Assembly: GCA_964469525.1 (NCBI GenBank) | Contig: CAYXYU010000016.1 | Location: 1 to 37,418, forward strand | Direction of reading: 5' to 3' | Source of the DNA: JABDCD01 sp964469525 | GTDB lineage: Bacteria > Pseudomonadota > Alphaproteobacteria > Rickettsiales > SXRF01 | DNA length: 37,418 bases | Shown here: piece after piece, positions 15,686-22,816 of the stretch | Layout of the letters: each line of letters begins with the position of its first letter | Position numbering within the stretch: position 1 is the stretch's first letter | Notes under the pieces: generated by a model | Told to the model about the DNA's origin: nothing | The model's input: only the letters and a program-made list of their open reading frames with translations | Databases searched by the model: none | Translations under genes and position numbers: made by a program

Positions 15686-16392
15686 TGCCCGGCACACTGG
15701 CAGGCCGCATCGCCCTCATCACCGGCGCCTCGCGCGGCATCGGTGCCGCCGTGGCGAAACGCTTCGCCGCGGAGGGAGCGCACGTCATTCTGACGGCACG
15801 CGACGTGAAAGGCCTCGAAGAAACCGACGACGCGATCCGGTCCGCAGGCGGCACAGCGACGCTGGTGCCGTTCGACCTCACTGAAAGCGACAAAATTGAA
15901 GCGCTGGCGGTGCAGGTGGGAGAACGCTTCGCCCATCTCGACATACTGGTCGGAAACGCGGGCATTCTCGGCGATCTCGGGCCGATGCCGCATCTTTCGC
16001 CGGAAATATGGGACAAGGTGATCGCCACCAACCTCACCGCCAATTTCCATCTTATCCGCTGCTTCGACGCGTTGCTGAAGCAGAGCAAGACGCCGCGCGC
16101 CATGTTTGTTACCTCCAACGTCACCGACGACGCCTATGCCTACTGGAGCGCCTATGCGGTGAGCAAGGCGGCGCTCGAGATGCTGGTACGCGTCTGGGCG
16201 GCGGAGAACATCAAGGCGAAACTCTGCATCAACCTGATCGATCCGGGCGAAGTGCGCACACGCATGAATGCGCAGGCCTTCCCCGGTCTCGACCCCGTGA
16301 CGCGCACGCCACCGGAAGCCATTACCGATATCTTTGTCCGGCTGGCCTCGCTGGAATGCACGGACACGGGGAAGCGATTCAGCATTGAATAA
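15685..16392 (+). CDS. Short-chain dehydrogenase/reductase
   Basis: This 235-residue classical SDR would use NAD(P)H to reduce or oxidise an unknown carbonyl/alcohol substrate. The Rossmann glycine motif is ITGASRGIGAAVAKRFA, followed by the DLTES acidic position, VGNAGILG (the NNAG motif varied to GNAG) and the active-site YAVSK. The usual catalytic Ser lies in VTSNVTDDAYAYWSAYAVSK. The start is a GTG whose G is the last base of the purF stop (TAGTG), so translation is by re-initiation. An SDR after purF recurs in alphaproteobacteria but has no defined purine role. The C-terminus is short, ending CTDTGKRFSIE. Confidence 0.93.
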   Translation: MPGTLAGRIALITGASRGIGAAVAKRFAAEGAHVILTARDVKGLEETDDAIRSAGGTATLVPFDLTESDKIEALAVQVGERFAHLDILVGNAGILGDLGPMPHLSPEIWDKVIATNLTANFHLIRCFDALLKQSKTPRAMFVTSNVTDDAYAYWSAYAVSKAALEMLVRVWAAENIKAKLCINLIDPGEVRTRMNAQAFPGLDPVTRTPPEAITDIFVRLASLECTDTGKRFSIE

Positions 16393-16431
16393 CTATGCTT
16401 TCCTGTGTATGCGAGATCATAAGGAGTAACC

Positions 16432-17127
16432 ATGGAAAGCTTTATCATCGCTGGGGCACGTGCCTTGCGCTCGCTATTCGCACCGGGCATGTTTGGCCTG
16501 TTCGTGCTGACCGTACTGGTAACCATTGCCGCGCTGATTGGTTTCGTCGTAACAGCCAGTAGCTTCTTCGCCTGGCTTTCCGGTACCATGCAGGGCAGCG
16601 AATGGGCACCCTGGCTTCCGTGGTTCGGCGGTATCGGCGCCACGGTGGTCGCCTGGCTGCTGTTCCCGGGGATCATGCCGGTCATCGCCACCTTCTTCGA
16701 CAACCGCATCGCCCAGACTATCGAGCAGCAGGAATATGCCGCCGTCCGGCCGCACGAGCCTGCCTTCTGGCCGGAGCTCGTGCACGACATGCGTTTCACC
16801 GCGCTGGCCATTACGCTGAACGTGCTGGTGCTGCCGCTCTACCTGCTGCCGGTGATCAACCTCGTCCTCTTCTACGCGCTGAACGGCTACCTGCTCGGGC
16901 GCGAGTTCTTCACCATGGCGGCCCGCCGACACCTGCCGGGAATCGAGGTGGAAAAGCTGCGCCGACGCCACGGCCGCAGCGTCATGGCCGCCGGAGTCAT
17001 GCTGACCTTCCTTGCCACCATCCCCATCGCCAATCTGATCGCCCCATTCTGGGGCATCGCGGTGATGGTGCATCTCTACCACCGTTTCGCCGCCACCCCG
17101 CGCGCGCAGCTGCTGCCGGCTTCGTAA
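16432..17127 (+). CDS. EI24/CysZ-like inner-membrane protein
   Basis: This 231-residue polytopic membrane protein fits the EI24 domain family, which includes the sulfate permease CysZ; here the role is unproven. Hydrophobic segments lie at about 20-48 (FGLFVLTVLVTIAALIGFVV), 62-88, 125-150 (ALAITLNVLVLPLYLLPVIN) and 185-215. NLVLFYALNGYLLGREFFTMAARRH is a family signature, with GREFF near the membrane face. AAGGAG lies 7 bases before the ATG. It is 39 bp after the SDR gene and probably the last gene of the radA-purF run, since a small hairpin follows. No sulfate-assimilation genes are nearby, so I would not name it cysZ. Confidence 0.85.
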   Translation: MESFIIAGARALRSLFAPGMFGLFVLTVLVTIAALIGFVVTASSFFAWLSGTMQGSEWAPWLPWFGGIGATVVAWLLFPGIMPVIATFFDNRIAQTIEQQEYAAVRPHEPAFWPELVHDMRFTALAITLNVLVLPLYLLPVINLVLFYALNGYLLGREFFTMAARRHLPGIEVEKLRRRHGRSVMAAGVMLTFLATIPIANLIAPFWGIAVMVHLYHRFAATPRAQLLPAS

Positions 17128-17139
17128 TATTGCAACCCC

Positions 17140-17155
17140 GTGGCGTTTTCGCCAC
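17140..17155. terminator. Candidate small hairpin after the EI24 gene
   Basis: GTGGCG, a TTTT loop and CGCCAC form a perfect 6-bp stem 13 bases after the EI24 stop. No strong T-run follows on the plus strand (TATTGGTAG), so this is a weak intrinsic terminator at best. Position between two unrelated gene clusters supports the call. Confidence 0.4.
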
Positions 17156-17266
17156 TATTGGTAGTGATTGTTAGTATTGATTCCCTTTATAGTTGCATTT
17201 TCCTTCCCTTTCCGCTAACGTTCGGTGTGCACCTGTACCTGGCGTAGCCCCTTGGAGGGGGGAATT

Positions 17267-17977
17267 ATGCTGAAGGAACAAAGCCTGACGAATCATCAAC
17301 CGTCCGATGGCCGCGAGCCGTTCGAGGATTTCGTCTATCTGGTCGTGCATGACCTCGGCCCCCCGCTGCGTCGTATCGACAGTTTCTCGGAACTGCTGGA
17401 ACAGGAATACGCTCCCCTGCTGGACGAACGCGGCGTGCATTATGTCGACTGCATTGCCGAGAACAGCCGCCAGGCGCAGGCGCGGCTGAGAGGCCTGCTG
17501 CAATATGCGCGGCTCTCCGCCGTGCCACTGGCAAAAAGCCGCATCGACTGCAACCGCATTCTGCATGACGCTCTAATGCAGCTGAAACCGGAGATTGACT
17601 CCCGGAACGCGCGCGTCCATCCCGGTTTGCTGCCCCGGCTCGAAGCCAATGGCGAGCGACTGCAGCTGCTGTTTTACTGCCTGCTCTCCAATGCGCTTAA
17701 ATTCTGCAACGAAACACCGGACATCGCCGTCAGCGCCCGGCGCAGCCTGGACGGCTGGCTGTTCGAGGTACACGATAACGGCATCGGCATTCCGCGCAAG
17801 GACCAGGAAACGATTTTCGCCATTTTCCGCCGCCTGCACCGGGACGGCACATATGACGGCATCGGCATCGGTCTGGCGCTGGCGCGGCGCATTGTCGAGC
17901 TGCATGACGGCCGCATCTGGGTGGAATCCGAGCTGGGCTGCGGCTCCAGTTTTTATTTCACGCTCCCCGACGCATGA
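17267..17977 (+). CDS. Histidine kinase without a sensor domain (HisKA-HATPase)
   Basis: This is a 236-residue soluble kinase core. GGAGGGG lies 5 bases before the ATG at 17267, which fixes the start over an in-frame GTG at 17225. The dimerisation/phosphoacceptor helix is FVYLVVHDLGPPLRRIDSF with His28. The ATP-binding domain has the N box LLSNALKFC, G1 VHDNGIGIP, F box IFAIFRRLH and G2 GIGIGLALA, ending FYFTLPDA. There is no PAS, GAF or membrane segment, so the signal must come from a partner protein. Its ATPase domain is closely similar to that of the next gene (NALKFC, VSARR, YDG.GIGLA), so the two are tandem paralogues of the phytochrome-type kinase branch. The ATGA overlap with the next gene means coupled translation. 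Confidence 0.92.
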   Translation: MLKEQSLTNHQPSDGREPFEDFVYLVVHDLGPPLRRIDSFSELLEQEYAPLLDERGVHYVDCIAENSRQAQARLRGLLQYARLSAVPLAKSRIDCNRILHDALMQLKPEIDSRNARVHPGLLPRLEANGERLQLLFYCLLSNALKFCNETPDIAVSARRSLDGWLFEVHDNGIGIPRKDQETIFAIFRRLHRDGTYDGIGIGLALARRIVELHDGRIWVESELGCGSSFYFTLPDA

Positions 17978-19098
17978 CCAAGCATTCTCTCACCATTCTG
18001 ATCATCGACGATTGCCCCGAAGACCATGCGCTGTACCGGGAATATCTGAGCGATGACGACAACCACAGCTACCGTTTCATCGATGCCTTCACCGGCGAGG
18101 AAGGCGAAAAACTCTATGCGGAAAACGACGCCGACTGCGTCATTGTCGATTATCGCCTGCCCGACATTGACGGGCTGGAAGTGCTCCGGCGGCTGACGCA
18201 GCGGGGCAAGCCCGTGCCGGCGGTGATGCTGACTGGCGAAGGCAACGAGACTATCGCGGTGATTGCCATGAAGATCGGCTCGCAGGACTATCTCCCCAAG
18301 CGCGTGCTGACCGCGCAGGCCCTGAAGCGCACGGTGGAACATACGGTGGAGCGTGCGCTACTCAAGCAGCGCATCGAAGCCTACCGGCAGGATCTCGAGC
18401 GCAGCAACCAGGATCTCGAGCGTTTCGCCAACGTGGTGGCGCACGATCTGAAAAGCCCGCTCCGCGCCATTTCCCAGCATCTGCAGATTGTCGAACAGCA
18501 CCACCATGACCAGCTTGACGACAGATCGCTTAAATCCATTGCCTTCGCTGTAGAAGGCGCCGAGCGCATGCGCCGCCTGATTGACGCATTGCTCGAATTT
18601 TCCCGCATTGGGTTCGAAAAGCGTTCTTCCGCGCCGGTCGATTGCAACCAAATGCTCGAGAACGTCAAATCCAACCTTGCCGCCCATATCGGGGAAAAGA
18701 ACGCCGTCATCACCAGCGATCCGCTGCCCGTGCTGGTAGCCGACGGGGTGCAGATCATGCAGCTGCTGCAGAACCTGATCGGCAACGCGCTAAAATTCTG
18801 CCGGGAGCGTCCCCGCATCCATGTCAGCGCCAGACGCGCAGGAAACCGGTGGGAATTCTCGGTGCGCGACAACGGCATCGGCATTCCGTACGCCGGCCGG
18901 GAAAAAATTTTTACCATCTTCAAGCGCCTGCACGGCGAGACGGAGTATGACGGCCACGGCATCGGACTCGCCATCTGCGAGCGGGTGGTGAAGAATCATG
19001 GCGGCAACATCAGCGTAGCCTCGGAACCCGGCAAGGGCTCGACCTTCACCTTCACGCTGCCCATTCCGCAAACCTCCGCGCATGAGGAAGCAGCGTGA
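17974..19098 (+). CDS. Hybrid receiver-histidine kinase (REC-HisKA-HATPase)
   Basis: This 374-residue protein joins an N-terminal receiver to a kinase core. In the receiver, acidic Asp12-Asp13, phosphoacceptor Asp59 (VIVDYRLPDIDG), Thr87 and Lys109 are all present. A coiled linker (ERALLKQRIEAYRQDLERSNQDLERF) leads to HisKA with His157 (FANVVAHDLKSPLRAIS). The catalytic domain has QNLIGNALKFC, VRDNGIGIP, IFTIFKRLH and GHGIGLAIC. The REC-first order suggests its kinase is switched by phosphorylation from another kinase, most simply the preceding one. It has no membrane segment or sensor domain. It overlaps both neighbours by 4 bases, so it is made together with the REC-GGDEF-EAL protein, its most obvious downstream target. 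Confidence 0.94.
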   Translation: MTKHSLTILIIDDCPEDHALYREYLSDDDNHSYRFIDAFTGEEGEKLYAENDADCVIVDYRLPDIDGLEVLRRLTQRGKPVPAVMLTGEGNETIAVIAMKIGSQDYLPKRVLTAQALKRTVEHTVERALLKQRIEAYRQDLERSNQDLERFANVVAHDLKSPLRAISQHLQIVEQHHHDQLDDRSLKSIAFAVEGAERMRRLIDALLEFSRIGFEKRSSAPVDCNQMLENVKSNLAAHIGEKNAVITSDPLPVLVADGVQIMQLLQNLIGNALKFCRERPRIHVSARRAGNRWEFSVRDNGIGIPYAGREKIFTIFKRLHGETEYDGHGIGLAICERVVKNHGGNISVASEPGKGSTFTFTLPIPQTSAHEEAA

Positions 19099-20816
19099 CC
19101 CCTGTGCAGATAGTGCCGATGCGGCCGACCGATATCCTGCTGATCGAGGATGACGCGAGCGATGCCTACCTCCTTAGCCATGCGCTGGAGAGCACCTGTA
19201 CCGGCGAATTCGGCGTAACTCCGGCGAGCTCGGTCGAGGCGGCGCTGCCGCTGATGTCGCTGCAGCGCTTCGACGTCGCGCTGCTCGACCTGTCGCTGCC
19301 CGGATCGTCCGGCCTCGAAGCATTGCAACAGCTACGCCACGCCGCGCCTCCCCTGCCCATCGTCATCCTGACCGGCTTCGATGACGAAGCGCTGGCGCTC
19401 TCGGCGTTGCAGCACGGGGCGCAGGACTATCTGGTCAAGGAACAGGCCGACGGTCAGCTCATCAAACGCGCCATCCGCTACGCCATCGAGCGCAAGCGCT
19501 TCGAGGACAACCTTACGGTGCTCGCCAATTTTGACGCGCTGACCGGGCTTGCTAACCGCAGCCTGTTCGAAAGCCGGCTCGAGATGGCACTTGCCCGTGC
19601 CCGCCGTTCCGGGGAGACGCCCGCGCTGTTCTTCATCGATCTGAATGGCTTCAAATCCATCAACGACCGGCTGGGTCATAAAGCAGGTGATGCGCTGCTT
19701 AAAGGCGTAGCGGGGCGCTTGAAGAGGACGGTGCGTGAATATGACACGGTAGCGCGTTTTGGCGGCGACGAATTCGCCGTACTGCTCGAAGGCGCGATGG
19801 AACCGCGCGGCTGCGCCATCGTGGCACGCAAGATGCTTGATGCGATGCACACGCCCTTCACGTTGGAGAAGGGGGAAGAGACCGTGGGTTTAAGCCTCGG
19901 GATCGCCATTGCCGCTTCGGATACGCCGTCCGAACAGCTGCTGAAACAGGCGGACATCGCCATGTACCGCGCCAAGCAAAAGCCGAAAAGCAGCTACCAG
20001 TTCTATACCGAGAACCTGCATCGTGAGACCGCACTGCGCCTGCAGATGGAGCAGGAGCTGGCGCACGCCCTGCGCCACCGCGAGTCGCTGTGCCTCTATT
20101 ACCAGCCCAAGCTGGAGCTGAAGAGCGGGCGGCTGGCCGGCGCCGAGGCACTGATCCGCTGGCAGCACCCGGAGCGCGGGCTGCTGCTGCCCGAGCAGTT
20201 CCTGCCGCTGCTGCCGCCCGGCCTGGGAACCGAGCTCGACGTGTTCGTGCTCGAAATGGCCTGCGCCGATACTCGCCGCTGGCAGGCGATGGGGCTGGAG
20301 CCGGTGCAGATCTCCATCCATATTTCGAACATCGGCGGAGAGCAGGATTCGATCGATGCGCTGCTGGCGGTGCTCGATCGGGCTGGTCTCTCCAGCCGGA
20401 CGATCGCCATGGAGATCGAGGAATCGGCGCTACTGCACGATGAGGGCGGCAGTGTGCGGCGGCTGGCGCGGGTGCGTGATGCCGGGGTCGAGCTGCATCT
20501 CGACAATTTCGGCTCAGGCACCTCTTCGCTCAGGCTGCTGGCACGCTGCCCGCTCGACGCCGTCAAGATCGACCGCCGCCTGACCAGCATCCTCGATGTG
20601 GAGGAACGCGAGACGGCCATGCTGCGCTCGCTGATCAACCTCGGACACACTTTCGACATGAAAGTGATCGCTGAGGGCGTGGAAAGCTCGGCACAGCAGA
20701 CGGCGCTGCGGGCGATGGAATGCGATCAAATGCAGGGATACCTTATTGCCCGCCCCCTGTCGGAGCCGGAATTTTCCCGCTGGCTAAGCCAGCAGCTGCA
20801 TGCCTCTGCTCTCTAA
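19095..20816 (+). CDS. Response regulator with GGDEF and degenerate EAL domains (REC-GGDEF-EAL)
   Basis: This 573-residue c-di-GMP protein carries a receiver (acidic EDD at 18-20, phosphoacceptor Asp65, Thr93, Lys115). An intact GGDEF domain follows (GGDEF at 223-227) with an RxxD inhibitory site at 214-217 (REYD), then an EAL domain from about 315. The GGDEF part should make c-di-GMP when phosphorylated. The EAL part keeps Glu351-Ala-Leu, Glu440, Lys491, Glu527 and Gln547. However, the metal-binding Asn of the NxS motif is His409 (ISIHISN) and the DDFG motif reads LDNFG (Asp470, Asn471). Both positions are catalytic in studied EAL enzymes, so phosphodiesterase activity is probably lost or low and the domain may serve for binding. 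Translation is coupled to the hybrid kinase. Confidence 0.95.
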   Translation: MTPVQIVPMRPTDILLIEDDASDAYLLSHALESTCTGEFGVTPASSVEAALPLMSLQRFDVALLDLSLPGSSGLEALQQLRHAAPPLPIVILTGFDDEALALSALQHGAQDYLVKEQADGQLIKRAIRYAIERKRFEDNLTVLANFDALTGLANRSLFESRLEMALARARRSGETPALFFIDLNGFKSINDRLGHKAGDALLKGVAGRLKRTVREYDTVARFGGDEFAVLLEGAMEPRGCAIVARKMLDAMHTPFTLEKGEETVGLSLGIAIAASDTPSEQLLKQADIAMYRAKQKPKSSYQFYTENLHRETALRLQMEQELAHALRHRESLCLYYQPKLELKSGRLAGAEALIRWQHPERGLLLPEQFLPLLPPGLGTELDVFVLEMACADTRRWQAMGLEPVQISIHISNIGGEQDSIDALLAVLDRAGLSSRTIAMEIEESALLHDEGGSVRRLARVRDAGVELHLDNFGSGTSSLRLLARCPLDAVKIDRRLTSILDVEERETAMLRSLINLGHTFDMKVIAEGVESSAQQTALRAMECDQMQGYLIARPLSEPEFSRWLSQQLHASAL

Positions 20817-20839
20817 CCCCATTTCAAGCCATTGATATG

Positions 20840-20932
20840 ACTGGATTGCCTTATTCCTGAACCCTGTTTTTATTAACGTTATTTTAACTAAATAAGTTTA
20901 AAAATTAATATAAATTATCAACTGTAGGTAGG
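20840..20932 (+). promoter_or_regulatory. AT-rich spacer with probable promoter for the receiver pair
   Basis: The spacer between the REC-GGDEF-EAL gene and the first stand-alone receiver is strikingly AT-rich from about 20866 onward, with TTTTTATTAACG, ATTTTAACTAAATAAG and AATATAAATTATC. It is the only gap above 10 bp in the signalling cluster. A sigma-70-like -10 (TATAAA or TAATAT) is easy to place, but no single -35/-10 pair stands out. A binding site for an AT-preferring regulator is also possible. Confidence 0.4.
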
Positions 20933-20935
20933 GAC

Positions 20936-21358
20936 ATGCGGCACCCGCGCAAAAAGATACTGGTGGTGGAAGACTGCCCGAGCGACGTGTTCCTGCTGCA
21001 GCGTATGCTGGATGGCCAGGAGGATGTCCAGCAGGTTGAAATTACCAGCGTGCCGCGGCTGATCGACGCCTTCCGCCGTATCGACGAGGAGCGTTTCGAC
21101 GTCATCCTGCTTGACCTCAACCTGCTCGATATGGACGGGGTGGCCTCGGTGGCAGCGCTGAACGCCGAAGCGCCGGGCACGCCCATCATCGTCTATAGCG
21201 GCATGGAAAGCCGGCAATTGCGCGAGGAAGCGATGTTGTGCGGCGCGCAGGGGTACCTGGTGAAAGGCCGTGAGAATGGGCTCTCCCTGTGCAATGCTAT
21301 CAACCGCGTCGCCACCCGCTTTCCCCATGGGCCGGCGGCTACCTGTACCGGAGGATAA
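20936..21358 (+). CDS. Stand-alone response regulator receiver protein
   Basis: This 140-residue protein is one CheY-like receiver with no output domain. It has ILVVEDCPSDVFLLQRML (acidic pair), phosphoacceptor Asp60 in FDVILLDLNLLDMDG, a Ser in place of the usual Thr (IIVYSGMES) and Lys in GYLVKGRENG. The sequence after the receiver is a short Pro/Gly tail. A GTAGGTAGGG ribosome binding region precedes the ATG. It would accept phosphate from one of the two kinases upstream, acting as relay, sink or partner-binding switch. Three bases separate it from the next receiver gene. Confidence 0.92.
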   Translation: MRHPRKKILVVEDCPSDVFLLQRMLDGQEDVQQVEITSVPRLIDAFRRIDEERFDVILLDLNLLDMDGVASVAALNAEAPGTPIIVYSGMESRQLREEAMLCGAQGYLVKGRENGLSLCNAINRVATRFPHGPAATCTGG

Positions 21359-21361
21359 TCA

Positions 21362-21829
21362 ATGGCACAGGCAACCCCTATTGATGAATTCGCCTTCAGC
21401 ATGCGCGCCAAGATCAAGCGCCGCATTCCGCTGCAGATCCTGCTCGCCGAGGATGACGATAGCGACGTCATGCTCACCGAGCATGCGCTTGACGAAACCT
21501 ACGTGCCGCACCGGCTGGTAACGGTGAAACACGGCGGCGACGTGCTGAAATACCTGCGGCAGGAGGAGCCGTTCGCACATCAGCCGCGGCCTGACCTGGT
21601 GCTTCTGGATCTGAACCTGCCGCAGCAGGACGGATTCGAGGTGCTGGCCGAGTTGACGCAGGAGGCAGCGTTTGCCCAGATCCCGATCATTATCCTGACC
21701 GGCGAGCAGCATTACCGGCATATCCTGCATTCCTACAGTCTGTGGCTTTCCGACTACGTCCACAAGCCCTGCAGCCCCGACAAGCTGCTCGAGGCCTTCG
21801 GCAAGCTGCACTCGCCGAAGCCGCAATAG
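21362..21829 (+). CDS. Stand-alone response regulator receiver protein, Rcp1-like
   Basis: This 155-residue single receiver begins with a 23-residue lead, then LQILLAEDDDSDVMLTEHAL, phosphoacceptor Asp83 in DLVLLDLNLPQQDGFEVL, Thr113 in IIILTGEQ and Lys135 in YVHKP. The D.D.D..L pattern and the extended VKHGGDVLKYLRQEEPF between strands 2 and 3 resemble Rcp1-type regulators that partner phytochrome-like kinases. That fits the kinase type at the start of this cluster. It has no output domain. It is the last gene of the cluster; the next ORFs are AT-richer and mostly on the other strand. Confidence 0.92.
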   Translation: MAQATPIDEFAFSMRAKIKRRIPLQILLAEDDDSDVMLTEHALDETYVPHRLVTVKHGGDVLKYLRQEEPFAHQPRPDLVLLDLNLPQQDGFEVLAELTQEAAFAQIPIIILTGEQHYRHILHSYSLWLSDYVHKPCSPDKLLEAFGKLHSPKPQ

Positions 21830-21854
21830 AGTAACGGATTCGTACCAGGGCGTA

Positions 21855-22010
21855 ATGGTGAACAAGGAGGACAAACGCCTTCTTCGTAAACTGCGCGGCC
21901 TTCAAAATGAGTTCGGCTACACAGTCACGAAAGATACGAACAAGGTGGCTTACTCGTTAATCTATGGCCTTGCCTTGAAAGGGGGGCAGGTGGTGGAGAA
22001 TTTTGACTGA
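21855..22010 (+). CDS. Possible 51-residue basic protein
   Basis: An open frame runs from ATG 21855 to TGA 22010. It encodes a compact, charged peptide: MVNKEDKRLLRKLRGLQNEF, then GYTVTKDTNKVAYSLIYGLA and a short tail ending VENFD. The composition is protein-like (helical basic start, then a mixed strand/helix part) and there is no obvious competing frame. The ribosome binding site is weak (CCAGGG). I recognise no family. It follows the receiver gene by 25 bp on the same strand and converges on the SGNH gene. It could also be the start of a longer gene lost in the accessory block. Confidence 0.45.
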   Translation: MVNKEDKRLLRKLRGLQNEFGYTVTKDTNKVAYSLIYGLALKGGQVVENFD

Positions 22011-22030
22011 TAAATACCATTGATCCCATT

Positions 22031-22816
22031 TTACATCCCTTGTGCTATTTTTCTGATTAATGCCGCCTCGTTCGGCTTTATGCCTCTAGGAACATAGGAT
22101 ATTTGGCTGACATCTGCGCCGGAGAAGTATTTATACAGCATGAGTGCTGCTAAATAACTACCGTAAACCGTGGGATGATTACCATCTTCATACAGGGGAA
22201 AGGTTGGTCGTTGGGAAAGCAATCGTTCCCAAGCCTTGCCTACATTTACTATACGCGCGCCTGTTGCCTGCGCTAATTGCTGGCTGTTAGATTGCATTAA
22301 ATCGTAAAGCTGCGTTTTTAATGCAGGAATTTCTTTGTAGAGAGAAAAATTATCCGCGTATCGCCAAGTGACATAAAGCACAGGTACTGCACCTGCCGCT
22401 TGCGCTTCCCGAATTAGTTTTGCGCCATAGGTATGAAAACTGGCGTTTACTGTGTTATTCTGCTGTTCATTACTTCTACCTTGCAGCACTACCTCATGCC
22501 ATCGCTGCTTGAGCAGCTTATGTACAGCAGGGTTATTCCAGTGATCCTCAAACCGCACACCGCCTGGGGCATGCACAACAACTCGGTATTTCTCCTTGGC
22601 ACCTGCTGAGTCTGCAATTTTGCGCACCATGTAAGGCATGTCATGGTAATAAGTGCGACTATTGCCAATAAAAAGAATTGCTCGTTCAGGCCGCGAGTCA
22701 AAACGGTCAGTAACGCCGTAAAAAACCTGCTGTATCTGCGCGTTTACTGATGGGATATGATAGACAGAAAATACCAATAAAGCGGACAGAACAATAATGC
22801 GAATGCGTTGGAGCAT
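22031..22816 (-). CDS. Secreted SGNH-hydrolase-like protein (DUF4886-like)
   Basis: This 261-residue protein carries an N-terminal signal peptide or anchor (IRIIVLSALLVFSVYHIPSVNA). It then shows an SGNH/GDSL fold: block I ILFIGNSRTYYHDMP with Ser53, a block III candidate VVLQGRSNEQQ with Asn116, and block V DGNHPTVYGSYLAA with Asp211 and His214. HPTVYGSYLAA is typical of the DUF4886-like branch. It would be an esterase or deacylase acting outside the cytoplasm, perhaps on envelope polysaccharide; the substrate is unknown. Its ATG shares a base with the stop of the upstream M48 gene (TAATG), so the two are translationally coupled. The DNA is AT-richer than the chromosome core here. Confidence 0.82.
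   Translation of the reverse strand: MLQRIRIIVLSALLVFSVYHIPSVNAQIQQVFYGVTDRFDSRPERAILFIGNSRTYYHDMPYMVRKIADSAGAKEKYRVVVHAPGGVRFEDHWNNPAVHKLLKQRWHEVVLQGRSNEQQNNTVNASFHTYGAKLIREAQAAGAVPVLYVTWRYADNFSLYKEIPALKTQLYDLMQSNSQQLAQATGARIVNVGKAWERLLSQRPTFPLYEDGNHPTVYGSYLAALMLYKYFSGADVSQISYVPRGIKPNEAALIRKIAQGM

Noticed and set aside
21830..22030. Second attachment site matching the tRNA-Ile 3' end
   Set aside because: I scanned the accessory block edges for the GGTGGGCCCGGGAGGAG stretch and saw no copy.
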